DNA of 5,526 nt from an uncultured Bacillaceae bacterium (lineage in GTDB: Bacteria; Bacillota; Bacilli; Bacillales; Caldibacillaceae): positions 1 through 5,526 of the forward strand of contig CALGAD010000021.1 of the NCBI GenBank assembly GCA_937951955.1, given 5' to 3'. The translations under genes were made by a program, and so were the position numbers. Positions 1 to 5,290 of this stretch are shown here, one piece after another. Below the pieces are notes generated by a model, which searched no databases, was not told where the DNA came from, and worked only from the letters and a program-made list of their open reading frames with translations. Numbering within the stretch: the first letter of the stretch is position 1; every line of letters begins with the position of its first letter.

Positions 1-42
1 TGGGCTCCAATGCATTCCTCTTTTTTTCATTCGGAAGGAGAT

Positions 43-141
43 ATGTCTTTGGTTCTTTTATTTTTTTCTTCAGTTTTTGCAACCCTTACATATATACTTT
101 GTGCTTTTTTCACAAATTTTGTCTTGTTATTTTTTCCCTAA
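43..141 (+). CDS. Doubtful 32-codon hydrophobic small ORF
   Basis: A short open frame runs from ATG at 43 to TAA at 139-141. It encodes 32 residues that are almost all hydrophobic, starting MSLVLLFF and ending VLLFFP, which would form one membrane segment. A purine-rich GGAAGGAG (33-40) stands just before it, but only 2 nt separate it from the ATG, too close for a normal ribosome binding site. The frame also runs through the -35 box of the queT promoter. The region is very T-rich, and T-rich DNA gives Phe/Leu-rich frames by chance. I list it only because of the purine box and give it low weight. No family is recognised. Confidence 0.12.
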   Translation: MSLVLLFFSSVFATLTYILCAFFTNFVLLFFP

Positions 142-152
142 TCATGTATACT
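124..152 (+). promoter_or_regulatory. Sigma-A-type promoter of queT
   Basis: A -35 box TTGTTA (124-129, 4 of 6 to consensus) and a -10 box TATACT (147-152, 5 of 6) are separated by exactly 17 bp. Transcription would start near 159. The leader RNA would then begin just upstream of the GGGGT/ACCCC hairpin and the riboswitch, and would be about 70 nt long before the queT ATG. The placement fits the riboswitch well, which raises confidence. Confidence 0.65.
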
Positions 153-168
153 AAATAATTGTTGCTTT

Positions 169-182
169 GGGGTGTGTACCCC
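169..182 (+). other. GGGGT/ACCCC hairpin abutting the riboswitch
   Basis: GGGGT (169-173) and ACCCC (178-182) form a perfect 5-bp stem with a GTGT loop, ending immediately before the riboswitch stem at 183. No T-run follows, so it is not a terminator. It may protect the 5' end of the transcript or stack coaxially on the aptamer stem. The pairing is visible in the sequence; the role is inference. Confidence 0.45.
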
Positions 183-218
183 CGTGGTTCGAAACCATCC
201 CACGTAAAAAAACTAAGG
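183..218 (+). promoter_or_regulatory. preQ1 class-I-like riboswitch controlling queT
   Basis: A short stem CGTGG (183-187) / CCACG (200-204) closes a 12-nt loop. It is followed by an A-rich tail ending AAAAAAACTAAGG, which runs into the Shine-Dalgarno of queT. This matches the preQ1-I plan of a small hairpin plus an A-rich 3' tail forming an H-type pseudoknot. Aligned with my memory of the B. subtilis queC aptamer, C199 falls on the ligand-pairing cytosine C17, C200 on C18 and C213 on C31. The residue equivalent to G11, which should pair with C31, is A193, so the second pseudoknot helix is not obvious. No U-rich terminator follows, and the tail overlaps AAGGAG (215-220), so the control is probably translational. 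The adjacent queT gene, a known target of preQ1 riboswitches, is strong support. Confidence 0.72.
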
Positions 219-228
219 AGAGGATAAA

Positions 229-741
229 ATGAATAAAAAGACAAAATTACTTGCATTAAACGGAATTGTAGCGGCGCTATACATTGCCATCACAATGTTG
301 ATCCAGCCGGTCGCATTTTTAGGTCTGCAGTTCCGTCTTCCCGAGATGTTCAACCATCTCGTCGTATTTAACAAAAAATACTTTTTCGGAATTGTTCTGG
401 GCGTATTTATCGCCAATTTATTATTTTCACCCATGTTATGGCTGGATTTAATTTTCGGCGTGGGTCATACGATTATTTGTTTAGCGATCACGATTTGGGT
501 CGGGCGCTATGTTAAAAACGTTTGGGCACGCATGATGATAAATTCACTCGTATTTTCCTTCATGATGTTTATCATCGCCCTGGAACTCGAAATTGCTGAA
601 GTTGTTATTCAATTGGAAAACCCGATTTCCTTTTTACAAAACTGGTTAATTATGGGAATTGGTGAGTTCGCCGTTATGGCCATTACCGCACCAATTATTT
701 ATGCCATAGATAAAGTCGTTCATTTTGAGAAAACGATATAA
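229..741 (+). CDS. queT: QueT-family queuosine precursor transporter (ECF S component)
   Basis: This 170-residue integral membrane protein fits the QueT family (COG4708). These are substrate-binding S components of energy-coupling-factor importers that take up a queuosine precursor such as preQ0 or preQ1. The shared ECF ATPases and T subunit are not in this window. The start MNKKTKLLALNGIVAALYIA, the Q34-F-R-L-P-E39 motif, and the G54/G58/A62-N63 small-residue pattern in the next helix are typical. About five membrane segments are visible (roughly 9-27, 51-68, 72-92, 100-120, 135-158), and the length is usual for the family. The ATG at 229 is set by AAGGAG (215-220) with 8-nt spacing, and that site overlaps the riboswitch tail. 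The gene appears monocistronic, between its own promoter and the terminator at 776-817. The exact ligand cannot be read from the sequence. Confidence 0.9.
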   Translation: MNKKTKLLALNGIVAALYIAITMLIQPVAFLGLQFRLPEMFNHLVVFNKKYFFGIVLGVFIANLLFSPMLWLDLIFGVGHTIICLAITIWVGRYVKNVWARMMINSLVFSFMMFIIALELEIAEVVIQLENPISFLQNWLIMGIGEFAVMAITAPIIYAIDKVVHFEKTI

Positions 742-775
742 ATTTATGTCACTTTCTAATCTTATTGTTATATAA

Positions 776-817
776 AAACAAGGTTCCTGTCACCGTTGTA
801 TGATGGGAACCTTGTTT
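776..817. terminator. Bidirectional intrinsic terminator after queT
   Basis: A 12-bp perfect stem (776-787 with 806-817, core ACAAGGTTCC/GGAACCTTGT) encloses an 18-nt loop. On the plus strand it is followed by TTTATTTTTAT, and on the minus strand the exit reads TGTTTTTATA. It can therefore end queT from the left and the DUF1836/PH-domain operon from the right. It lies 34 nt after the queT stop and 168 nt after the PH-gene stop. Confidence 0.85.
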
Positions 818-985
818 ATTTTTATAAACTTTAATGTTTCATTTACTTTACTCACTATCAAGAAATGGTTATATTTGTCAAATTTCCTCGGAAATAGTCG
901 AATCGATTTCCTGGATGAACATGTAAAAGTTATCGAATATCGCTTATACTCATGAACGGATCGGTATCCGAAATTTCTTCGTTTT
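818..985. other. Untranslated stretch between terminator and PH-domain gene
   Basis: About 170 bp lie between the terminator and the stop codon of the minus-strand PH-domain gene. I find no start codon with a ribosome binding site, no family similarity and no closer terminator. The only structures are small: CGGAT-CGGT-ATCCG (957-970), a 5-bp stem without a following T-run, and a TTTCC/GGAAA inverted repeat near 885. It is most simply the 3' untranslated region of the minus-strand operon. Confidence 0.5.
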
Positions 986-1348
986 TTATAAAATATAGCT
1001 TCCGATAATTCGATCGAGTTTGCGTACATCGACCTTCCGATTTAACCGTAATTTAAAATTCCCGACCCGGGTCCACAGTTCGATTTCAGCATCGAGATCA
1101 AAGCGTCCCGCATTCTCTGTCGAATACATCACAATCGCTTTGAAAGGTATCGTGTAGATTTCAACTTTCTTCCCGGTTAATCCTTGTTTATCGGCTATAA
1201 TGAATCGTTTATTCGTAATCACTGCCACGTCTCTGAACGTTCGATAAGCAATCACCGCTTCTTCGCCATTAATCAAAATTTCCTGCACTTCCTTCGGTAC
1301 AGGTATTTCTTCAAGAAATGACCACTCCATAATATATCGCACTTCCAT
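986..1348 (-). CDS. PH domain-containing protein (bacterial PH, YozO-like)
   Basis: The 120-residue product is a small soluble protein that is essentially one bacterial pleckstrin-homology domain. The family resemblance lies in residues about 44-95. Visible there are I44-T-N-K-R (with RFIIADKQG following), L57-T-G-K-K, I67-P-F-K, T77-E-N-A-G-R-F-D-L-D and the aromatic W92-T-R strand. These are hallmark stretches of the PH family found in Bacillus YozO-type proteins, whose cellular role is unknown. There is no signal peptide or membrane helix. The ATG at 1348 is chosen because AGGAGGG (1361-1355) lies 6 nt upstream; a second in-frame Met at residue 7 is less well placed. It lies 31 nt downstream of the DUF1836 gene with no visible promoter, so the two are probably cotranscribed. 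Binding of lipid or a protein partner is possible, but nothing in the sequence shows it. Confidence 0.85.
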   Translation of the reverse strand: MEVRYIMEWSFLEEIPVPKEVQEILINGEEAVIAYRTFRDVAVITNKRFIIADKQGLTGKKVEIYTIPFKAIVMYSTENAGRFDLDAEIELWTRVGNFKLRLNRKVDVRKLDRIIGSYIL

Positions 1349-1379
1349 TCGGATCCCTCCTAAAAAAGTTAATCATTAG

Positions 1380-1967
1380 TTATTTGTCTTGGTTATCTTC
1401 TTTTAATATGGTATCCACTAAACGTTCAGCCGTTCGCCGGTATAAATTGCTCATATGCGCCAGTGTGCAAATCAACAATACAGTCTCCATATAATCGGCA
1501 TCTTCATCCACTATTTTCCCAACTTCCTCACTGGCGACCTTTCCTTTTTCCTCGATATCCTTTTTGACTTGTTCGGTATTTTTCTTCGCTAAATGTAAAA
1601 AACTTTGATATAAAGGAACAAGATCAAATTGTTCGTGAACGATTTTTTCATTCATTTTTGTGAGTACGGTTTTAATGTCCGTTAACGTCAAGGTACCCTT
1701 CAATTGATAAATCAAACTGATCAATAAAAGATGTATTTTCGTATATTTTTTATTCTTTATCGGAAAAAACAATTTTCCTTTCGCATAGTTGTTGATCATC
1801 GTTTTCGTTAAAATTTTTTCATCGTCTGTTCTTTTCGTTTTTGCGAATTTATTTTCAAAAATTTGAATGACTTGATCCATGTACAAGTCGATGTCGGGAA
1901 TATCGTCCAGTTCAATTAGCGCATCGAGATCAATGGACTCGAGCAATTGCTGTAAATTTTTTGCCAA
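1380..1967 (-). CDS. DUF1836 domain-containing protein (YkrK-like)
   Basis: The 195-residue soluble protein carries the DUF1836 signature near residues 50-104: D48-D-E-K-I-L-T-K-T-M-I-N-N-Y, then KLFFP, K74-Y-T-K-I-H and a leucine-rich helix leading to LTDIKTVL. This order (helix, N-N-Y turn, basic K-K-Y segment, hydrophobic helix) resembles the winged helix-turn-helix of MerR-type regulators, so DNA binding is a reasonable but unproven guess. The rest is helical and charged, with no membrane segment or signal peptide. I choose TTG at 1967, not the in-frame GTG at 1976. The GTG is part of the ribosome binding site GAGGTG (1979-1974), which lies 6 nt from the TTG. The gene is first in a two-gene unit with the PH-domain gene and divergent from trhA. 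The family's function is unknown. Confidence 0.82.
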   Translation of the reverse strand: MAKNLQQLLESIDLDALIELDDIPDIDLYMDQVIQIFENKFAKTKRTDDEKILTKTMINNYAKGKLFFPIKNKKYTKIHLLLISLIYQLKGTLTLTDIKTVLTKMNEKIVHEQFDLVPLYQSFLHLAKKNTEQVKKDIEEKGKVASEEVGKIVDEDADYMETVLLICTLAHMSNLYRRTAERLVDTILKEDNQDK

Positions 1968-1991
1968 TTTTTGCACCTCACTTTGTTCTCT

Positions 1992-2020
1992 ATTTTACAT
2001 AAAAATTTCCTGAAAGTAAA
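1992..2020 (-). promoter_or_regulatory. Promoter of the DUF1836/PH-domain operon
   Basis: Read on the minus strand, a -35 box TTTACT (2020-2015, 4 of 6) and a -10 box TAAAAT (1997-1992, 5 of 6) are 17 bp apart. Transcription would start near 1985, leaving only about 17 nt of leader before the TTG start. Its -35 box is 2 bp from the -35 box of the divergent trhA promoter. Confidence 0.6.
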
Positions 2021-2022
2021 CA

Positions 2023-2051
2023 TTGACCACACGTTGTTATAGTTGTATGAT
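2023..2051 (+). promoter_or_regulatory. Promoter of trhA
   Basis: A -35 box TTGACC (2023-2028, 5 of 6) and a -10 box TATGAT (2046-2051, 5 of 6) are separated by exactly 17 bp, giving the best promoter match in the window. Transcription would start near 2058, giving a leader of about 39 nt before the TTG start codon. Confidence 0.7.
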
Positions 2052-2096
2052 TGTATGTAGTTATTAAAACCATATGAAACGTTAGGAGGAAACCTA

Positions 2097-2744
2097 TTGG
2101 AGAAATTTATTCGGGAACCCATCAATAGCCTGACCCATTTTGCAGGTGCTGTTGTCTCTATTTTTGCCTTAATTGCCATGTTAATGAAAGCTTATCAAAC
2201 GGGTGGTACAGCACTCACTTATACTGCGGCAACGATTTTTGGTATCAGTTTAATTTTGTTATACAGTGCTTCCTCCCTTTATCACGGGGTGAAAGCTCAT
2301 GAAAAAGTCATCTATTTCCTGAGAAAATTCGATCATGCGATGATTTACGTATTAATTGCCGGAACGTATGCCCCTTTCTGTTTAATTACATTAAAAGGAG
2401 CCACAGGCTTCACATTATTTTCTATCGTCACAACTATTGCTATAGCTGGAGTCATTTTTAAATTGGTCTGGTTTCACTGTCCCCGCTGGCTTTCCACTTT
2501 CCTTTATATCGGCATGGGCTGGCTTGCCATATTTGTCATCTCACCACTGTCGCAAAACCTTCCCGCAAATGGAATTACTTTATTAGTTGCCGGCGGAATC
2601 TTGTATACAATCGGAGGACTGATTTACGGCTTCAAACCACGCTCTCTCGACTTTAAGCATTTTGGACATCACGAAATTTTCCACATCTTTATTTTACTCG
2701 GTAGCCTTGCCCATTTCCTTTGTATCTTCCTGTATGTCCTATAA
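2097..2744 (+). CDS. trhA: PAQR-family membrane homeostasis protein (hemolysin III-like)
   Basis: The 215-residue protein belongs to the hemolysin III / TrhA branch of the PAQR superfamily, related to B. subtilis YplQ. It is a seven-helix membrane protein. The fold's metal-site residues are all present: S57-A-S-S-L-Y-H63 at the end of helix 2, D79-H80 in KFDHAMIYVLIAGTY, and G190-H-H-E-I-F-H196. H192 and H196 are four apart, as are the two zinc-binding His of adiponectin receptors. The N-terminal EPINSLTHFAGA motif is also typical. Known roles are membrane fluidity or lipid homeostasis, and the hemolysin name is historical. The start is TTG at 2097, fixed by AGGAGG (2084-2089) at 7-nt spacing. 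The gene has its own promoter and ends 1 nt before a strong terminator. No defect is seen. Confidence 0.9.
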   Translation: MEKFIREPINSLTHFAGAVVSIFALIAMLMKAYQTGGTALTYTAATIFGISLILLYSASSLYHGVKAHEKVIYFLRKFDHAMIYVLIAGTYAPFCLITLKGATGFTLFSIVTTIAIAGVIFKLVWFHCPRWLSTFLYIGMGWLAIFVISPLSQNLPANGITLLVAGGILYTIGGLIYGFKPRSLDFKHFGHHEIFHIFILLGSLAHFLCIFLYVL

Positions 2745-2745
2745 G

Positions 2746-2783
2746 AAAAGGGTGTTCTGAACAAATGTTTAGAACACCCTTTT
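2746..2783. terminator. Strong bidirectional terminator between trhA and the PII/DUF1538 operon
   Basis: A near-perfect 17-bp stem (2746-2762 with 2767-2783; one G-T wobble) has an AAAT loop and a core GGGTGTTCT/AGAACACCC. On the plus strand the arm runs into TTTTTCCTTTT; on the minus strand it exits through CTTTTCTTATA. It begins 1 nt after the trhA stop and ends 5 nt before the stop of the convergent PII-like gene, so it serves both. Confidence 0.92.
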
Positions 2784-2788
2784 TCCTT

Positions 2789-3091
2789 TTACCCGACGTA
2801 ATCCTCCATGCCGTTAACCGGTAGAACATAGACAGCAGCATTGCGTAAAGTCTTTCGATATTGTTTTGTAATTTTTTCGCCAAGGGCACTTGTGACTTCT
2901 TTTGTTGCTACAATCAGAACAATTTCCTGTTCGGGTTCGATATGTAGATGAAATAGCCCCTCTTTTTTCGGATTTTCCATGCCCCGTGCATGTAATATCG
3001 TCGCCCCCTTCGCCCCCGCATCATTGGCTGCCGCTACCACATATTTCGCTTCTCCAAACGGAACGATGACCACACTCATCAATAGCTTCAT
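2789..3091 (-). CDS. Single-domain PII-like regulatory protein
   Basis: The 100-residue soluble protein is a compact PII-like (ferredoxin-like) domain. Its first strand (about residues 3-11) is followed by a helix, D24-A-G-A-K-G-A-T-I, A35-R-G, and E52-P-E-Q-E-I-V-L-I-V as the third strand. The same landmarks, DAGxxGxTI, ARG and EPExE, occur in the second domain of the neighbouring tandem protein. The segment between the ARG motif and the EPE strand is only about 14 residues. It lacks the long T-loop and the modified tyrosine of GlnB/GlnK, so uridylylation and binding to AmtB in the classical way are unlikely. The ATG at 3091 is supported by AAGGGGG (3106-3100) at 8 nt, which includes the upstream gene's stop codon. 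It is the last gene of the operon. The ligand and partner are not known; regulation of the DUF1538 transporter is inferred from synteny. Confidence 0.82.
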   Translation of the reverse strand: MKLLMSVVIVPFGEAKYVVAAANDAGAKGATILHARGMENPKKEGLFHLHIEPEQEIVLIVATKEVTSALGEKITKQYRKTLRNAAVYVLPVNGMEDYVG

Positions 3092-3104
3092 TTTTCATGC
3101 CCCC

Positions 3105-3785
3105 TTACCGCTCTTCTTCAAAAAGTCCTATCGTTTGATTAATATCCGCCATCACAATCAACCCTGTATTGCTTTTTTTGAAATTCAATTCTTCATCTAA
3201 TAGGTGAACGAGCTCGTTTACGCGGTGACGTTTCGTTATCATCAGTACCGCTTCTTTCTCCGGTTCAACGATCATATCGAGAACGATATCAAATTCACTG
3301 GCCGCCCCCCGTGCCTTGATGATCGTCCCGCCATAAAAGCCGGCATCCTGACTGATTTCAATGATATTTTCTGCCATTCCTTTATTAACGACTAGGAAAA
3401 CTAATGTTTGATCAGAATCTTGATAATTACGGATCGCTTCTTTACTACTAATCCAGCGGAGTGATGAACCTTTTCTTACATTCAGAATGCCCGCTAACGA
3501 CATGGTGAACGCGATGCCGTGATGAGGCTTATCGAAGTGAAATTTGCCATTCAATTTGTCTAAAATTTCATTTTCCCGATCCGACGGAACAATAATTAAA
3601 ATAACTTCCTTATTCACCTCGTCCATTTCAATCAGATCTAATGTCCTGTTTTTAATCGTACCTTTTCCTAGCAAGCAGCTAGCCCTCGTTACTCCTAATT
3701 TACTGACAAAGCGTAAAACTTTACTTCCTTTCCCGCGATTGACGATAACAGTTAATAAACTATACGGCTGATCTTGTAAAAACAT
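3105..3785 (-). CDS. Tandem PII-like domain protein (two domains)
   Basis: The 226-residue soluble protein contains two consecutive PII-like domains. Domain 1 (about 9-103) shows G40-K-G, a short loop, D55-E-V-N-K-E-V-I-L-I-I and K86-P-H-H-G-I-A-F-T. Domain 2 (about 127-222) shows D147-A-G-F-Y-G-G-T-I, A158-R-G, E174-P-E-K-E-A-V-L and S205-N-T-G-L-I-V. Domain 2 resembles the separate single-domain protein downstream more than it resembles domain 1, which is diverged. Neither domain has a full T-loop. Classical PII proteins are one domain of about 112 residues acting as trimers, so the tandem form is unusual. The ATG at 3785 overlaps the DUF1538 stop as TAATG, which implies translational coupling. 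The GGAGGAGGTG (3806-3797) inside the upstream gene is 11 nt away, rather far. Its job is probably to sense a metabolite and control the transporter, by inference. Confidence 0.82.
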   Translation of the reverse strand: MFLQDQPYSLLTVIVNRGKGSKVLRFVSKLGVTRASCLLGKGTIKNRTLDLIEMDEVNKEVILIIVPSDRENEILDKLNGKFHFDKPHHGIAFTMSLAGILNVRKGSSLRWISSKEAIRNYQDSDQTLVFLVVNKGMAENIIEISQDAGFYGGTIIKARGAASEFDIVLDMIVEPEKEAVLMITKRHRVNELVHLLDEELNFKKSNTGLIVMADINQTIGLFEEER

Positions 3786-5290
3786 TATGCTTCATCCACC
3801 TCCTCCAGTTCGTTTTCCCGTTCTTCACGTGCTTTTAATTGATAAACGAAGCCTAATATTTGTAAGGCAACTAGCGGTGTGATCGAAACAAGGGCGATCA
3901 CACCAAAACCGTCTAAAACGACATCCGCTCCGGGGATATATTCGGCAGCCCCTTGAGCAAAAGGTAAAATAAAAGCAGCCGTCATCGTTCCCGCAGCAAC
4001 TCCTCCCGAATCAAAGGCAATCCCGACAAAGATATCCGGTACGATAAAGGATAGAACGAGAGCCAAAGCAACACTTGGCAAAAGTATATGCCACAATTGT
4101 AGTTCAGAAAAAATGATTCTTAATATAGAAAAACCAACAGCCACCGCAACACCTATACATAGTGTAAATAGGACAATGCCTGAACGAATCGACCCGGCTG
4201 TTTCATCCTCAATCTGCTTCGTTAAAACGTGGACGGAAGGTTCCGCCGGAATGGTAATCACGCCAAAAAGCATGCCGACTAACACGACTAGCCAGGGCAT
4301 ATTAAGCGAGGCCAATTGATAACCGACAATTCGACTTGTCTCAATAAAACCAGTATTCACTCCCGTTAAAAATAAAACTAAACCGACATACGTATAAAGC
4401 GAACCGATTAAAATCCGTTTCAACCATCTTCGGGGGACTTTAATCCAGAAGAAATTTACAATTAAATAAATGATTAAAATCGGCAGCAAGGCAATGAGCG
4501 TTTCCTTTGCATACTGGGGAAAGCTATGAAGATAAATACTCCACACACTTCCTGTCATCATCTCTTCTTGCGGTAGACTTCCTTCCAGTGGTCCCGTTCC
4601 GGTAATTGCCCCCTGAAACATAACGGCTAAAATCGCACCCGTAGAAGAAATACCGAGCATACCGAATCCGTCATTTTGTTCCCGTTCATTGCTGCGTGTC
4701 ATGGAAGCAATACTCACGGAAAGAGCGAGGATAAAGGGAACGGAAATGGCACCGGTCGTGGAACCGGAAGCATCAAAAGCAATAGCCAAGAAATCCGGTT
4801 GCGTAAAAATACCGAGCACGAAAATCGTGCCATAAATAATCAAGAATAGCTGATTTAGCTGGATATTTTTAATGATCCTCAGCAAGGCGACAGAAATCAT
4901 CACGCCAACACCGAGGGAAACGAACACAATCATGAGTAGCGAATTAAACTTCCCCGCGGTCACTGCATTTACTTGATTGGCAAGAATATGTAAATCCGGT
5001 TCCGCAACGGTCACAATAAAACCAAATCCGCAACCACCGAGTAAAATCAACCATAGCTTGTTGCTTTTCGTTAACACCCTACTAATTTGCTCGCCCATGG
5101 GGGAAATAGAAATATCCACTCCGAGTAAAAAGAGAGGCATACCGATTATCATGAGAATCGTTCCGACGACAAAGACAGCAATGGTCGCAGATTGAAGTGG
5201 CGTAATCGTGAAAGCGAGAATTAAAATCACGATAAAGACGGGAAATATCGAGTAAACTGCTTCTTTTATATTTTCAACAATGGATAACAT
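3785..5290 (-). CDS. Double DUF1538 membrane protein, putative transporter
   Basis: This 501-residue polytopic membrane protein has about 14 hydrophobic segments and consists of two homologous DUF1538 halves (roughly 1-240 and 254-485). Paired motifs recur 253-254 residues apart: A96-E-P-D-L-H-I-L and A349-E-P-S-V-H-V-L; Q164-P-D with F172-D-A-S-G and V417-P-D with F426-D-S-G-G; D207-G-F-G and D460-G-F-G. Conserved Glu, Asp and His inside membrane segments suggest ion or proton coupling. I recall a report of a Halomonas pair of DUF1538 proteins acting as a monovalent cation/proton antiporter, which I cannot verify here. The highly charged C-terminal tail (486-501) is cytosolic or extramembrane. 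ATG at 5290 is preceded directly by an in-frame TGA. The ribosome binding site GAAGGG (5306-5301) is 10 nt away, somewhat long. It is first in the operon with the two PII-like genes; the substrate is unknown. Confidence 0.85.
   Translation of the reverse strand: MLSIVENIKEAVYSIFPVFIVILILAFTITPLQSATIAVFVVGTILMIIGMPLFLLGVDISISPMGEQISRVLTKSNKLWLILLGGCGFGFIVTVAEPDLHILANQVNAVTAGKFNSLLMIVFVSLGVGVMISVALLRIIKNIQLNQLFLIIYGTIFVLGIFTQPDFLAIAFDASGSTTGAISVPFILALSVSIASMTRSNEREQNDGFGMLGISSTGAILAVMFQGAITGTGPLEGSLPQEEMMTGSVWSIYLHSFPQYAKETLIALLPILIIYLIVNFFWIKVPRRWLKRILIGSLYTYVGLVLFLTGVNTGFIETSRIVGYQLASLNMPWLVVLVGMLFGVITIPAEPSVHVLTKQIEDETAGSIRSGIVLFTLCIGVAVAVGFSILRIIFSELQLWHILLPSVALALVLSFIVPDIFVGIAFDSGGVAAGTMTAAFILPFAQGAAEYIPGADVVLDGFGVIALVSITPLVALQILGFVYQLKAREERENELEEVDEA

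Noticed and set aside
1..30. Minus-strand frame MKKRGMHWSP open to the left edge, as the start of a divergent gene
   Set aside because: The ATG at 30 is preceded by pyrimidine-rich sequence (TCTCCTTCC on that strand), not a ribosome binding site. The next ATG at 15 has GAGGA only 1 nt away. Ten codons are too few to judge.
183..228. preQ1 class II riboswitch instead of class I
   Set aside because: Class II is common upstream of queT in streptococci, but its larger multi-stem layout is not seen here. The A-rich CTAAGG tail fits class I.
957..990. Intrinsic terminator at CGGAT-CGGT-ATCCG near the PH-gene stop
   Set aside because: The stem is only 5 bp. The TTTTTT run at 982-987 is 11 nt beyond it on the plus strand, and no T-run follows on the minus strand.
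790..1029. Minus-strand open frame of 79 codons overlapping the end of the PH-domain gene
   Set aside because: It starts inside the PH-domain gene in another frame, runs into the terminator stem, has no ribosome binding site and shows no family resemblance. The PH protein ends normally with a hydrophobic helix, so this is not a frameshifted continuation.
2979..3200. Plus-strand open frames inside the PII-like and DUF1538 genes
   Set aside because: They lie antisense to well-supported genes with clear family motifs, have no ribosome binding sites and give low-complexity products. The same holds for those near 3204, 3544, 4113 and 4977.
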